DNA of 64,000 nt from Xiphias gladius (GCF_016859285.1 NC_053417.1:22350706-22414705), one strand, 5' to 3'. Positions 51,003 through 63,810 are shown, numbered from the stretch's first letter. The notes: generated by a model not told the origin, from the sequence alone. Numbers and translations: made by a program.

Positions 51003-52342
51003 ACATATATAACACACATTCAAACATACACACTCTCTCTCCTTATTTCTTATCGTATAGGAAATATTTTTTTAACAGAATTATTTATTATTTATTGTCT
51101 AGTAACTTATGTGCAGAACTGCACTTGTATACCCAATGTGCGATAAATGTACTCTATGTTGGTATATGGTTTCATCATTCTGGACTTGTTTTTCTCTCTC
51201 TATCTTCCTCCTTTAACAGTTGTAAATAAATTGTATTTCAATTGGACTACAGCTGGAAAAACCTTCAGCGATGTGCTGTGCTTCTCATACTGCTAAACCA
51301 AAGTCTTCCTGCAGCTTTACACTTACTGTAAAATACAAAAAACAACAAAAAACATGTTGTTAAATGGGCACTTTTCAGGTGATGAAAGTGTGTTTGTTTT
51401 GAAAAAAGAACATATGAAGAAGATGTAACAAGTCTTTTTTTATTTTTAAATTGACCCCTGCATTTCAAGCTGAAGTATTCACCCTTATCCACTAAATAAT
51501 TTCCAGTTTGATGTTTTCGCTTCTGTGAACAAGGCAGATTTTTTTTCAATTTATGTGTTCAATGTATGTGTTTTTCAATTTGTTCAATAAGCAACATTTA
51601 CATGCAGTAGAAGATATTGTAACCTCATTTATTCAAACAAAATCTAAAGTTGAGGGTCGAGTAGCTTACCTGATTGGTAGAATGGAGAAGCCAAACCATC
51701 CTAGTATTGCTTATTGAAACAAATTGCTTGAAATGACCAAAACCAGCAATGGCTTAGTCCATTTCTCAAGACTCAGCAAAATCCCTATCCTCCCCTGTGG
51801 CACCTAGCTCCAGGCCCATTGGTTTGGGTCCAATGCTCAGTGCTCAGTAATTTCCCTAAACAGCTGCGCACTGTAGCGCTTAGCACAAGTTACCCAAATA
51901 GGAGTAAATAGTGTGTTTATTGGGCACTATTGTCAGCCGTTGATCAATAAACATTTGGTGCTCTAGTGAGTATTTACAACAGCAGGACTGAGTATTTGGA
52001 ATGGGGTAAATAAAAACTACAGTGCCCATGTTCATTGTATTGAAGAAACATTTCACCCAGTGCGACGCCATGACTCACTACTGTGTTTTTAATAGTTTTA
52101 CAACGACAATGCAAGTCAATGGCAAAGAGGAAAAATCTATATTATATCAGACCCATAAGCGATACTTGTTAGTAGGATCAGTTATTGGTTGGTATTAGTG
52201 TTTCCATTAGGTTCGCTGACATTAGTAAAAATATAGAATATCACCAGTTTTATTCTTTACGAGGTGTTTCATTTTAATGATTTCATGTTGTTCGTTGTAT
52301 AAAATTGTTTTTCAAAATGATGTTATAGTACTTCTGAACCTT

Positions 52343-52545
52343 ACTATGGGATACTGTGGCTCAGATGGTAGAGCAGGTTGGCTGCTGATCCCCTGGGTTG
52401 GTGGTTCGATCCCCGACTCCCTCAAACCCAGGATGGATCAGGAAGGGCATCCAGCGGAAAAACCTATGCCAAATCAAATATGCAGATGGTGGGCCGCTGT
52501 GGCGACCCCTGACGGGAGCAGCCAAAAGACAAAAACAGCAACTTC
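52343..52545 (+). mobile_element. tRNA-derived SINE
   Basis: The head has 'gtggctcagatggtagagca' (A box) and 'gttggtggttcgatccccga' (B box). The body reads 'ggatcaggaagggcatccag', 'gccgctgtggcgacccctga' and 'gggagcagccaaaagacaaa', a common fish SINE body. A- and B-box spacing fits a tRNA-like pol III promoter, but this is not a tRNA gene. Confidence 0.8.
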
Positions 52546-54494
52546 TGAAACGTACAACCCAGAAAAAATTACATTTTGAATTACTTTCTTTCCACCTGTG
52601 TAGCTGCTGACAACTCATCTAAAACTGTTGCTCAACTACATGAAATCTAAAAGAAAAAAAAAAACCCTTCCTGTTCATACATACTGTGTGCTGCACACAA
52701 AGGGACCCAGCTTCTACTGTCATTTCCTTCTGAGTAAACCTATAGGGTCTACTTTAAAGACAATCCATTGACTGGTCCATATGGTTTATAGGTTTCTGAA
52801 TGGCTCCACTTGTCTTTAGGAAAGGAATGGGAATTTAATCACACACTTTTGGTGGGATTAGGAAGGCAGCTGTGACAGTCTACAACCTCATCATTTCAGC
52901 CTGAGACTCAGGAGAGATTGCCCTTGAAAGACAAAGAACCTCTGAGGACATTGATTCACTTAAGCCACTGTATCGCTTATTCGCGATTACAAAAGGCCAG
53001 TGTAATCAAAACCTTTTCAGCACAGACAGGCATCTTTAGAACGACATAGTGCACCCCGGGTATCAAAATATGTAAGTCATTAATGTTTTAATGCAGAGAG
53101 AGCCACCATCATCACTGCTCCCTGATCATCGACAATTTCGGTTCAGATTAATGATACACCTAATTATTCTGGGTCCTGGCCAGGAATGTGAGGATGACAT
53201 AATTTGATAACAGAATCCCAATATTACAAGGCTCAGGTACTGTATATGGACTTACAGTTGATTTGTGCCATCATGTCTCATCCTGCTTTTCATTTTGGGC
53301 CAAGGACAAGCTGATACGCCTCAGTTGATCTAATAATTATTTCCTTTTTCCCCCTTTTCCATGCCCAGTTTCTCTGTCATGCTCTCAGCCTCAGCCTCGG
53401 CCTGGGTGTTGATCCCTGAGGACATGACGCTAGAGTGCCCATCTCAGGTGTCTGCAGATGGGGATTGGGAACTATCTTAGATTGAATACAATTTTCCAAA
53501 TCAAGACTGAGGACTTAAATGAAATCTTACAATGTTATCTCTTGGGTCGAACTGGTCACTCAAGTGTGCTGCCCTGATAGACAGATAATACAGCCCACTT
53601 ATTTTTTTTTATCATCCACATACCACAGATTAAATCTGACTGCATGTGTGCACGATGTGTCGATGCTACAGTGCTTGTGGGTAGTTTATGTCATCTGTCC
53701 AGTCTTCAGCTCTTCAATCATATTTGTTTATATAGGAGTGTAATTCAGTGTGGTATTCGGAGGATCGATTATTATCCACAGGACAATCCTTGTATTCTTC
53801 TTGTAATATGCACACAACAGTAGCACCGTCCCCAGACATGCAAGCTTTAGTGGTTGTCTGCGTTCACCAGATAAAGAGGAACAATGGTTCTAATAAGCAG
53901 CAGAGAGTCTCAACAACCAGTGTTTCAGTGCCGCACATTTACTCTCACAAAGGCTAAATGTATTTTGAGTGGCAGATTAAGGATATTGGTATGGGGCTCT
54001 GCATTGTCAACGCTGAAAAGTGGGGTAAATGTGTCTTTGGATGATAAATCACACATTCTTAGGCTCGACAGCGGACAAAAAAACCGTACTGTTCCTGGTT
54101 TTGGGAAATGTGTTTCACAGATTGTTAATTATGGGTAACATAATCTCATTAAGTCCTTTTGCTTTGCGACTCAATTTCTTTTACAAGCATTAGTCATGAT
54201 TGAATAGTTTAGGGGTTTTAGTTCCTCTTTTGTCTGAGTTCAAAAAAATGGCCGTCTTCACAAGGGCTCTCTTTTGTCCCATTTGTATTCCACAAGGAAA
54301 CCAGACGTCCCGCGGCAGCAACAGCACAGTTTGTCTGGTCAAGTGTTTGTAATACCAAACTGTCTCGGCAACAGACTGTCTTGGAAACACATAAACATCC
54401 AAAAATGGAATTCATCCAAAGATCGTTGAGATTCACTTTTCCTTGCTTTTCACTAACAAGCTGTTGTACAATATCAGTACAATACACCAAATGC

Positions 54495-55800
54495 TGGCAG
54501 AAGTATCCAGATCCTTTATTAAGCAGCTGTGATCAGTATTTTTTACAATAGCAGTGTATTAAATGACTATGTTTAAACATTGTGACAATGTAAAAAGGGG
54601 TTGCATGTAGTGATGAACCTACAGAGAATTATCACACAAATCTGAACTCTTCTCAGCTTTACAGAGCTTGATAGCAAGTTTGAGCTCATGGTTTAGCCGT
54701 CCGACCCGCAGCTTTATTGTTTTAGTTAACTCTCACCGCTCTCTGGTTGAGATGGATATAAAAATATAATATACTGTTAGGTTTTTTTCAAATCAATACA
54801 ATTCAATCTTATTTATATAGCACCAAATAATAACAGAGGTTATCTCAGGGCAATTTTCATATAGAGCAGGTCTAGACCGTTCTCTTTATAGTTATATTTA
54901 CAGAGACCCAACATTCCCCCATGAGCAAGCACTTGGCGGAGGAAAAACTCAGGTAGAAACCATCAACAGACCCTGGCTCATGGTTGGCGGCCGTCTACCT
55001 CGACGGGCTGGATGGGGGGGGGGGCATAGCACAGTACAGGTATAACATAAAGATGTATAACAATAATGAGACTAATAATAAAACTAACTATTGCAACTAA
55101 TTATAATAATAAGGTGAATAATAATACCAATAACACTAAATATAATAATAGTAATGATAATCATAATAATTGAAGCAGTGGGTGTTGAGCAGGTTCATGG
55201 GGGCAGTAGGCGGTTTGCAATCACAGACCCAGAGTCTCTAGCACCAGGGGCAGAAATACCTGTTAATTTTGGGCAAATGAACTAGTTGATAAATCAACTG
55301 ATTCACTGATTGAGAGGTAAACAACAATTTTATCAAAAACGTGAAGTTTTTTATTCCCCGGTTTCAGCTTCTACAATATCTTTAGGTTTTGGACTATCGG
55401 TCAGTCAAAATAAGATGTCTGAATATGACACCTTGGACTCTGGGGAACTGGGTGGACATTTTTCACTGTTTTCTCACATTTTCTTGACTAAACAGTCGAT
55501 CAAAATAATAGTTGTAAAATAAATATTCACTAGTTTCAGCCCTAGTTTAATCTTTATCGATGGATTGAATCCTATAAATTTATTTTTTTCATTAAAAATC
55601 TTAATCTGCAAAGCAACTGGTAATTACAGCTGCAGTGAGGTGAAAAGTACAATATTATCCAATGAAATGTAGATTTTATAGAAGCAGCAAACAGAAATAC
55701 GTAAGTAAAGCAAAAAATACCTCAAAACTGTAAAACCTCCTCTTAGTGCAGTATTTAAGTAAATATCCTCAGTACCACTGCAATTCACATCTTACTGTAG
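54495..55800. mobile_element. Composite: family A ends enclosing family E and family B repeats
   Basis: The left has a family A end ('gcagaagtatccagatcctt'). Family E follows at 54785-55050 ('tttatatagcaccaaataat', 'aacagaggttatctcagggc', 'ccccatgagcaagcacttgg'), then an AT-rich 'aataataa' tract to 55175. Family B is at 55300-55545 ('aggttttggactatcggtca'). Family A-like sequence resumes at 55630-55790 ('gtgaaaagtacaatattatc', 'ttaagtaaatatcctcagt'). Nesting is inferred from this order. Confidence 0.5.
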
Positions 55801-57044
55801 AAATATCTGTTGACAAATGTCCCCTTCGAGCTGAACATCAAGAATCCGCTATGTGAGTGGTTGGTCTTTCATCTGATTCAGGCTGCCCTCTAGGGATTTT
55901 GGAGGGTGAAGCAAAATCTCCACCTAATGTGCATCCCATATGCATATTCAGATGTTGACTGCTTATGTGAGCGAAAATCTAATTTCAAAAATATCTCAGA
56001 AACACAGATGATTATGCTCTACATAAACACCAAGGTGACCGTGATCGATGTTATGGTAGCTGTTTGCAAGTATTATTAATCTTGAGATCAGGGTGCTCTG
56101 TGCCTTGTTTTCACCGGATGATCTCAGTAAAATGTGGTGTTTCATCCGGGGCGACAGTCAGTGCAGGACAACAACACAATGCAGGACACGGTGTCTCTAG
56201 TCTGTGGAAGGTGTCACTGATTGCTTGAGAGCTTCTTGGATAGACTGACATGGCAAATGCTCCTCGGTCTGCTAGAACATGTCAGCCTGCCCTATGTGTC
56301 CATGTTAGCTGCACTGGCTAAAGACGTTTATTTTTAGGCTTGTGATGTGTCATTAATAGCTCCGTCCGTAGGACTGACTAATAAACTCTTAAGTCTCTGG
56401 TATTCACATGAGATTGCCCTCTCTCCGAGTGTAAACATTATGAAGACAGATTAGTTCTGCCTCTGTGGATAAAGAAGATTAGCAGAGATTGCTAACAACC
56501 ATGTTGGGTTTAATAGACAGTATCACTTCCTTCTTTTGTAGACATTCCAACCGTGTGGTAAAAACAGAATTCGGGAGGCAACTGCTCAGACCGGCAGCGT
56601 TGTTAAAACATCATGCCTCGCCACAGTAGCAGTCTACACAGGGATTGGACGCAGAGCTGCCGGGATTAAATCTTCCTGGTCCCAGTTAAAGTCAGATTTA
56701 CTGAAAACAGTCACAGTTCATCACAGCGATTATGCTCAAGCTGTTCAGTGAGGAAATGATACAGAGCTTATAGGAGCTGCCACTAATTGGAAGTCCTCGC
56801 TCTCTCACTTCGTGTCCACTCATTTACCTACGTATTACATCGCAATATCTGTCACATATCTACATAATCAAAACCACTGGGCCGGAACTGATCTAATTTG
56901 GGTAACTGCGTTATTAACCCACACCAACATAAGGTTTGGTTGCAAACTGCATTTACTTTAGCTAACTTACATTATTTGCTTCTGATTGTTAATAATGTTT
57001 ACAGTTTTGAATGTCATATGCAAATTGGTGGAAATTAATTATGT

Positions 57045-57925
57045 ACATTTACTTTACCATTCTATTCCCATATTATTCCCATATTATGATACTTTATATA
57101 AAGTTTTATATTTATATACTCCACGATGTTTCAAAGGGAAATAGTGTAATTTTTACTCCACTTCATTTATCTGCCTGCTACAGATTAAATGATAATTTAT
57201 ATAACATTATAAAATTAAGTTTTAACAAACAAAAATACATGAAGAACTTTTACAATATTATCCATTGTAAAAAAATATTTAAACAACCCAACAGTATATA
57301 AAATGAGCTAAAACAATTAGTCGGTTATTAATCGTTGAGTTGATTAGTCAATTATCAAAAAGTTACGAGCAACTGTTTTGAATACTGATTAAACATTTAA
57401 GTAATTTTTCATGCAAAAATGTGAATCATTTTATGGTATCAGTCTCACCAGCATGACAGTTTTCTGCTTTTCCTTGAATTAAATTAGAGTAAACTGAATA
57501 ATTTAGAAATTTGAACTGATGGTTGGACAAAACAAAACATTTGAAGGACGCCACTTTGAGCTCGGGGCACTGGTCATTATTGTCTTACCGTTTAAAAACC
57601 ACACAATAAATGAATTGATCAACAAAATAACCAGCAGACTAATGCATAATGACATTAATCATTAGTTGCATCCTAATGTAAAATACTTAAAGAATAAGTT
57701 TCATCACAACCAAGAGTAAAATTCACACATTACACATTGATGCACAAGTAATATTAATCAAATGATATACTGTATAATAGTATGTATACAGTATATCACT
57801 AGATATATACACTAGCCATGTCTCTATAATGAGTACTTTTAATGAGCAGGACCTTTGCTTGTAATTGAGTATTTTTACAATGTGTTACTGGTACTTTTAC
57901 TTAAGTAAAGGATCAACATTGTTCT
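57045..57925. mobile_element. Composite: family A element with nested family B copy
   Basis: Family A-like sequence at 57045-57230 ('ttttactccacttcatttat', 'ctgcctgctacagatta') and 57830-57925 ('tggtacttttacttaagtaa') brackets a family B copy at 57310-57680 ('aaacaattagtcggttatta' to 'aatcattagttgcatcc'). Confidence 0.5.
57763..57798. repeat. Perfect AT-rich palindrome, 14-bp arms with an 8-base loop
   Basis: TGATATACTGTATA at 57763-57776 is the exact reverse complement of 57785-57798. It may form a cruciform; no function is visible. Confidence 0.85.
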
Positions 57926-58009
57926 GTACAATTAAAAATACATTTGTGACAGTTTGAAGGTAAAACTTGAGCTTGTTGTGTCTAACACTGGGTCAGAAAA
58001 AACACACTT

Positions 58010-58145
58010 TAGTTTGGGCAAATAATGCAGCAGTAATATAAAAAATAACATTAAGTTTGGGTTAAAACAACCCAATGGCTCAAGTTAACCCAGTATTGCC
58101 TGGGTTACATTGACTCAAACTGGGCTGGTGGTTTTTAGCTGATTT
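58010..58145. repeat. Short dispersed repeat with 'gggttaaaacaaccc' motifs
   Basis: Alternating 'gggttaaaacaaccca' and 'gttaacccagtattgcctgg' motifs form small inverted repeats, a pattern I recall from fish dispersed repeats. Confidence 0.4.
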
Positions 58146-58950
58146 AAATTAAAACCGGATTCAAAGAGAAGAAAAACCACCCCTGACTATGGACTTACAC
58201 TGTTTATCTGATTTTCAGATAATGTTATCTAAGGTTTGAAAATAAACATATTGATTCACTCACACAAGCAATTTTCGCCCATTTTGAAAAGGGAGTCAAT
58301 ATGCACCTTGCAGGGACATGATAAGGAAGGATCATTTAAACATACATGTGTAATAATGGCATTGTTCTTTTCCTGAATGGCTCGCCCATGTATCTTGTAT
58401 TGAACGTGCTCGAGACCTGGCACTAAGGGGCTGTAATCATGCAGTATGTTGGAAAATGCCCTTTGGTGGGACAACGTGACCTGGTATGAGAACACAAATT
58501 TAATCTGCTGTCAGGAATTTGGTCTGAGGTGTGTTAGATGAGTCATAATCTTTGATCGTGTATTATGATGTTAACATAATAGAAATATGTATTAGCTAAG
58601 AAAGTGTCAATTAAAAATGCAAAAACAAATAACTTTGCAACAGATATTTAATATTGTAATTTTTTTAATTGCTGCGCCTTTGGTGACCCTTTCAAAATTT
58701 CTGGTGGCCCATGGGAGGGTCATGACCCAAACTTTGGAAGGCAATGCTGTAAAGAACTAAACCCTAAATGAAAATGGCTTTAATTTGATTGCCGTTTCAT
58801 AGGACAGATGTGTTGCACCTTGACCACTACTCACACAACAGTGTCCAATGCCATCTAGTGGTACAAAGATGACAATAAACGGTAGTGGTACGGCTCTGTG
58901 CTCTGGGATTTGACTCATTATTTTGTATCAGTCCCTCAGGAAAATTATTT

Positions 58951-58956
58951 TTTATT
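58951..58956 (-). terminator. Possible poly(A) signal of the transporter gene
   Basis: TTTATT here is AATAAA on the reverse strand, about 335 bases after the stop codon. Position fits a 3' UTR; no other support. Confidence 0.35.
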
Positions 58957-59092
58957 CAGCCACTGAATAAACAAACAAAGAGGTACCGTATTAGTTTATA
59001 GAGCCATTAGGATAACTGTACTGGAAAGAACAGGGGTAGTTTTGGATGATTGATAAACAAAAGGTCATGAGAGTAACAGCTGTCACATAATT

Positions 59093-59133
59093 TAATAATA
59101 ATAATAATAATAATAATATATATATATATAATA
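59093..59133. repeat. (TAA)n/(TA)n microsatellite
   Basis: About eight TAA units run into an AT run, in the likely 3' UTR of the transporter gene. Confidence 0.9.
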
Positions 59134-59289
59134 ACCATTAAAAAGAGTCCAATAACCTCATCCGAGGTAGAAAACAATTTTTATCAGTAATAGCCCGTAT
59201 ACTTTATGTCCTGCAGTAGAACCTATGCAGTACCATCTTTCTACACCCACTAAAATAAAAATCATAGTCAACAAGTTTAACCATCTGCA

Positions 59290-59501
59290 TCATGTAACTG
59301 TTTTATCGTCCTGACTCATTTTAATTGCTACTGCCTCTTCAGAAGTCGTCATCTGCACAGCCACTCTCTGCCTCCGCTCCTTGTCCAATATCTTGTAGTT
59401 GTAGTGATTCATGATGAAGAAAAAGATGCCAGGCAGCAGCGTAAACACACCACACGCATAGTACATGTATTTGTATTCCCCGAAAATATCAACCAAGGCT
59501 C
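59290..59501 (-). CDS. slc16a7: slc16a7 last coding exon, final helices and C-terminal tail
   Basis: The acceptor CTTCTCTTTCAG ends at 59502. It reads [19 protein letters not shown] and ends in a short charged tail, [12 protein letters not shown] at 59290. Confidence 0.93.
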
Positions 59502-62500
59502 CTGAAAGAGAAGAAACACACTCCATTGGTCACTATTTAACCAGATCCTCATTTTTTTTTAATAGTGTATGTCAATGTCTCCATGTGGCTGCTAATTTAC
59601 AAACCTGAAATTGGAGGTCCAAGAAGCACTGGTCCACACTCGATAATGGTGACAAGTCCAACTGCACTGGAGAAGCGATGAGCTCCAACAAGGTCCATCA
59701 GAACTTCAAAGAGCAACGCAGAAACCATCCCAAAAGCCAAACCAAAGAACACAGCATAAACAACCAGACCCACATATCCAGGTGCCAGTGGGCACAAAAG
59801 GTGACATACACCACTATATGAAACAGCAAAACTGAAGAAATACTGGATCCTTGGCCTTATCCACTTGGTGTTGCCAATGAGGCCAGTTGCTGGTCTGACA
59901 AACATGTCCGCCAAAGCAAAAATAGACAGCAAGAAAGCTGCTGAATATTCATCAATCCCTTGATGTTTGGCATATGGCGCGAGAAAAACCACAGGTGCGA
60001 AAAAGCCAAAAAACATGACCACATTACCAGTGAGATAAATGAGGAATCCCCGGTGTCTGAAAAGAGAGAGATCTATGAATTTGTGTACGCAGCCCTGGCT
60101 CCTGCTCTCACTTTGGGTTTCGTCAGTTAGGAGATTCGCCGACTGTGCACTGGCGTCCGCAGTAGCAGCTTCCTCAGCGGCTGCCCCATTACGCCGGGGT
60201 GGTTCAGTCTTTGGTTTCGGTTGGACATTTTTGTTGACTGGCCTCATCAGAGCACCAGCTACACAGCAGTTCAAAACAATGGATCCTAGGACGAGGAAGC
60301 TCCCTCTCCAGCCAAAAGAATCGAACAGAAACTGATTAAGAGGAGCCAGAGTGGACAGAAAAACTGGACTTCCTGTCATAGCGAGCCCGTTCGCCAGCGG
60401 CCTTTTGACCTGGAAGTAGGTACCTATGATTGTCAGAGCTGGCTGCAGGTTGAAGGCAAGGCCAAAACCTGGTGAAATAATAAAATGGTTTATTGCACAC
60501 CATAAATAATTGATTTGGCTTGGATGAATGTACAGTAAAGTGAGGACACAAAACATGTCATGTTGTCGTCTTGTCAAGATGAATATGAATTAAGAAATAA
60601 TATAAACAAAATTTAATTCCTGTGAGGAACACATACGGACACCTGATTTAACGTCTTCATCAGCAGCGGATTTAGTAAAATTATTTCTCAACTTTCAGTG
60701 TCACACATTGTCTCAAGAGGAATTCAGATTTTGGTTTTAATCACAAACTACATTGTGAAACTACACCATAACAAAACAGTATTCTTTTTTCTTCTTCCAT
60801 AAAACCATCATAACCACATTGCTTTAAAAATTAAATTTGAATATTCAGTTTTATTTGCAATATGTTGTTTGTTGTTGTCAAATTCTGACAGAGATGCACT
60901 GTAGAGAGATAATATGAATAGCAAGATTATGAATTATTCCAAGACTGGTGCAAAACTACAAATTTGGCTACCAGTAAATTCAAACTATTATTAGAGTTGA
61001 CAAAATTTGTCAATTTAGAAAAAATCCAGGGTTTAGGTCATTTTTGAAGAAATACTTTCTGTTAACAGCTTCTCAGATATAGGGAGTTGCCTTTCTTTGC
61101 TTTGTCATTTGTGATAATAAACTGAATATCTTTTGGTTTTGGACTGTCGGTCAGACGACATAAGCAATTTGAAGATGTCGTCTCGGCTTTTAGGAAATTG
61201 ACATTTTATAAAGCAAATGGTTGATTAATTGAGGAAATAATCTACAGATTAATCAGTAATGAAAATAACTGTTAGTTTCACCCCTAATTATCATTCCTAA
61301 CATCATATTTTATTTTATGTCTATGGTGGTCCAATACTTTTTATTTCAAGAGAAAGGTCCCGCAACTATGTCCATGTACAGGTAATTTCTGTGCCAGAGT
61401 GGGTGCTGCATCCCTACTAGATTAAAGATTAAGTTTAAAGTCTAAGACGTTTGTTTGCTCACTGTTAGTAACGCAATCACGTGGTCTGGCACACATGCAT
61501 GCATGTTAGGATTTTCTAAATACATCTGATCAAGCAAGGAAATTTCAAAAACTACAGGGTCTGACCCAAGTCTACGAATTGCTTTAAAAGCACCCTTTTG
61601 ACTGGACATGGGCATCTCATTGTAAATTAAAAATACATATGACATAACAATTACAAATATTTACACATTGCACTGAATGGCCAACATTAACCCCACACAG
61701 GGACACAAACAATCCTAGTGGACTGGCCCTGATTGAAAAAAAAACAACAACCCATGAATGCAACCCCACAACCATTGCGTTCTCCTGTGTCAACCAGTCA
61801 CAACCAGGCAACATAAAATAAACAGTACAAAGAACAGCAGCAAACTCGGTAAAATTATTCAAAATTATGAGAGCGAATACATTCAGGGATATTTTACTGA
61901 ATAATTAACAAGGAAAAGCATATATGAATATTAATGAAAAAAATAATTTACCTCCAATTATTCCAACACAAAGATACAGATGCATGATTGTAGTGCCAAA
62001 AGAAGCGAGCACCATGGCAGCACTAACCATCAGCCCACCGGCCATAACCACAGGTCTGCTGCCATAGCGGTTGACAAGTATGCTGCTCACCGGTCCTGCA
62101 CAGAGGAGACAAATATCTCACTTTTTGGGTACTTTACAGCACTGAAGCTATATCTATTTTGGTTAAATAAAGGATAAAAAAATGGTTTTAGAATTATTTT
62201 GCTTAGTCAAACAGTTCATGACATATGTTGTGGGAATGTGCAAGTGTTTTTTTATAACGCCTTTGTCAAATTTTTTGAAAATATTTGATGTCACTGACCT
62301 CCTGCATACATTGAAGCAAGCATGACTGAGGACAACCAGGCAATCTCACTGTAGGAAACTGAAAAATATTCCTGAATCTCTTTAAAGTAGATGGTGAGGG
62401 ACTTGGGAAAGGCATAGGAGAATCCTATGGAGATGAAAGCGCTGAAGACGACAGCCCAGCCCCAGCCTCCATCTGGTGGGGTGTAGCCTAGATCGGTTGC

Positions 62501-62515
62501 TGCTGCAGAGGGCAT
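59290..62515 (-). CDS. slc16a7: Monocarboxylate transporter, MCT2-like (SLC16A7), 4 coding exons
   Basis: Reverse-strand exons 62515-62299, 62095-61952, 60468-59605 and 59501-59290 join in phase 1 at every junction to give 478 residues, the length of human MCT2 as I recall. It is a twelve-helix plasma-membrane symporter moving lactate, pyruvate or ketone bodies with a proton. Visible signatures: the MCT motif [11 protein letters not shown] (residues 13-23), Lys38, Arg143 before ANGLAM, and Asp308/Arg312 in helix 8 ([12 protein letters not shown]). [14 protein letters not shown] and [20 protein letters not shown] favour MCT2 over MCT1; the N-end GYTPPDGG is MCT1-like. The central loop (about 198-250) is alanine-, glutamate- and serine-rich. 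No frameshift or missing key residue. Family is certain; the 7-versus-1 call is moderately sure. Confidence 0.93.
59605..60468 (-). CDS. slc16a7: slc16a7 exon 3, 864 nt, helices 4-10 with the central loop
   Basis: The acceptor TTATTTCACCAG ends at 60469 and the donor ATTTCAG|GTTTGT follows 59605. It starts [12 protein letters not shown] and ends VLLGPPIS. The open frame to 60577 beyond the acceptor is intron. Confidence 0.95.
60469..61951 (-). other. Intron of slc16a7 with family B repeat
   Basis: It is AT-rich. A family B copy occupies about 61090-61290 ('ttttggttttggactgtcgg', 'attaatcagtaatgaaaat', 'gttagtttcacccctaat'). Nothing else recognised. Confidence 0.6.
61952..62095 (-). CDS. slc16a7: slc16a7 exon 2, 144 nt
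   Basis: The acceptor CTCCTCTGTGCAG ends at 62096 and the donor ATTGGAG|GTAAAT follows 61952. It encodes [16 protein letters not shown] and the following helix; 144 nt is the usual size of this MCT exon as I recall. Confidence 0.93.
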
Positions 62516-62529
62516 GATTGATTCACCGA
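62299..62529 (-). CDS. slc16a7: slc16a7 exon with start codon, helices 1-2
   Basis: On the reverse strand the acceptor CCTGTTCCCACTACCCAG ends at 62530, 14 bases of 5' UTR follow, and the ATG is at 62515-62513. The donor GCAGGAG|GTCAGT follows 62299. A non-coding exon must lie upstream; I could not place it. Confidence 0.9.
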
Positions 62530-62924
62530 CTGGGTAGTGGGAACAGGGAAAAGAGGTGAACAGAGTACAAACAACTGCTCACTTTCAATGCAATGGTAAT
62601 GATCACATAATGCAGGTCCTAATACATACAGTCTGCACAGCACAAGAGCTCACCTCTGCACAATCCTTGAAAACGTATTGCCCAGACTAGGAACTCTGCC
62701 GCTTTGGCAGGCTGTGGTTGTCCCACTCAGAAAGACCCCGCTGTAAGGCCTTTGATCTCATCACGTGTGCTTGCTTGATAAATACAAGTGACCATACACA
62801 CAAAAAAGCAACAGCAATGCTGGAGGCAATGATCTCGGTGAATGTTTCTATGAGTAGAAGAGCGAAAGTCAGCACCAGACAAGGGTAAGTACTGAAATCT
62901 GTCTGGTAAAAATGCTATCTGTAT

Positions 62925-62930
<6 letters not shown>

Positions 62931-63006
<76 letters not shown>

Positions 63007-63010
63007 GTGC
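62931..63010. repeat. Long (GT)n microsatellite upstream of slc16a7
   Basis: About 35 uninterrupted GT units from 62931 with a GC interruption near 63001. It lies about 400 bases upstream of the first coding exon, so in the first intron or promoter. Confidence 0.97.
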
Positions 63011-63082
63011 GGTTAGTGTCTGTTTGTATGCGCAAGTACTGGGGGTGGGGTTGGGCAAAATCTTGTATTACAGCAATAACAT

Positions 63083-63180
63083 ACATGTCAATTCAGTTCA
63101 ATTCAATTCAATTCAATTTTATTTACATAGGCCATATAATAACAGAGGTTATCTCAGGGCACTTTACTTCATGACGAATT
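63083..63180. repeat. Family E repeat, short copy
   Basis: 'caattcaattcaattcaatt' is followed by 'ttatttacatagg' and 'aacagaggttatctcagggc', matching the longer copy at 54.8 kb. Confidence 0.6.
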
Positions 63181-63539
63181 CAACTGAGAAACTGTCCTTA
63201 CATAAAACATCATCATTGCTAAAACAATTCTACAAATCCAGTACTGCCATAAAGTGCCCCCGCTGATCAATTTGCATCATCAGTCAACCAGGCCAAAGGA
63301 ATAGCTACCAGGTTACAGTCTCTGACAGTTGACAATTCCAGTAGGGATGCACCAGTTCAATACAGCAGATTGGTGTTGACACCAGTAGTGACCTTATAAG
63401 GTGGACAGTTCATCTGCCATGATGTGACCGCTCTGCGATTATAAATACAGTTTCTTCATCAATGCCATTATGAAATTTTCAGCCTCCACTATATAGTTAG
63501 ATTCATTCCGTCAGGACCGACAACCACAATTTTGATAAC

Positions 63540-63810
63540 TTTTTAAGCAAAAATGCCAAAACTTCACCGGTACCAGCCTCTCAAAAGTGAGTTTTTGCTA
63601 GTTTCATAGTTTTCAACCACTGTAATCTCAACATTTTGGGGTTTATGATTGTTGGTCAGACAAAAAAAGAAATTTCAACATCGTTAATTTGGGCTTACAG
63701 GAATATTAATGTAAACTATTTTCTCTTTTCTGACATTTTATTGACTATGAATAAATTATTAAAGAAAATAGTTGTCAGATGCAGTGATAATGAAAATAAT
63801 AATATACTGG
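63540..63810. repeat. Family B repeat, copy 8
   Basis: It has 'ttaagcaaaaatgccaaaac', 'ggggtttatgattgttggtc' and 'tctgacattttattgactat'. The remaining 3' end of the window (63811-64000) shows nothing I recognise. Confidence 0.6.

Larger units (their letters stand above)
37526..59289. other. Region upstream of tafa1, to the 3' end of the transporter gene
   Basis: No protein-coding exon of a host gene could be supported in these 22 kb. The non-coding first exon and promoter of tafa1 should lie here or beyond, but no donor stands out. Recognisable content is repeats, listed separately. The stretches 37.7-39.5, 41-46.3 and 47.1-50.3 kb show only short chance frames. Confidence 0.5.

Noticed and set aside
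52360..52420. Possible tRNA gene (A- and B-box motifs)
   Set aside because: No complete cloverleaf, and the sequence continues into a known type of SINE body.
62929..63266. Cys/Val-repeat frames upstream of slc16a7
   Set aside because: Translation of a GT microsatellite and a family E repeat.
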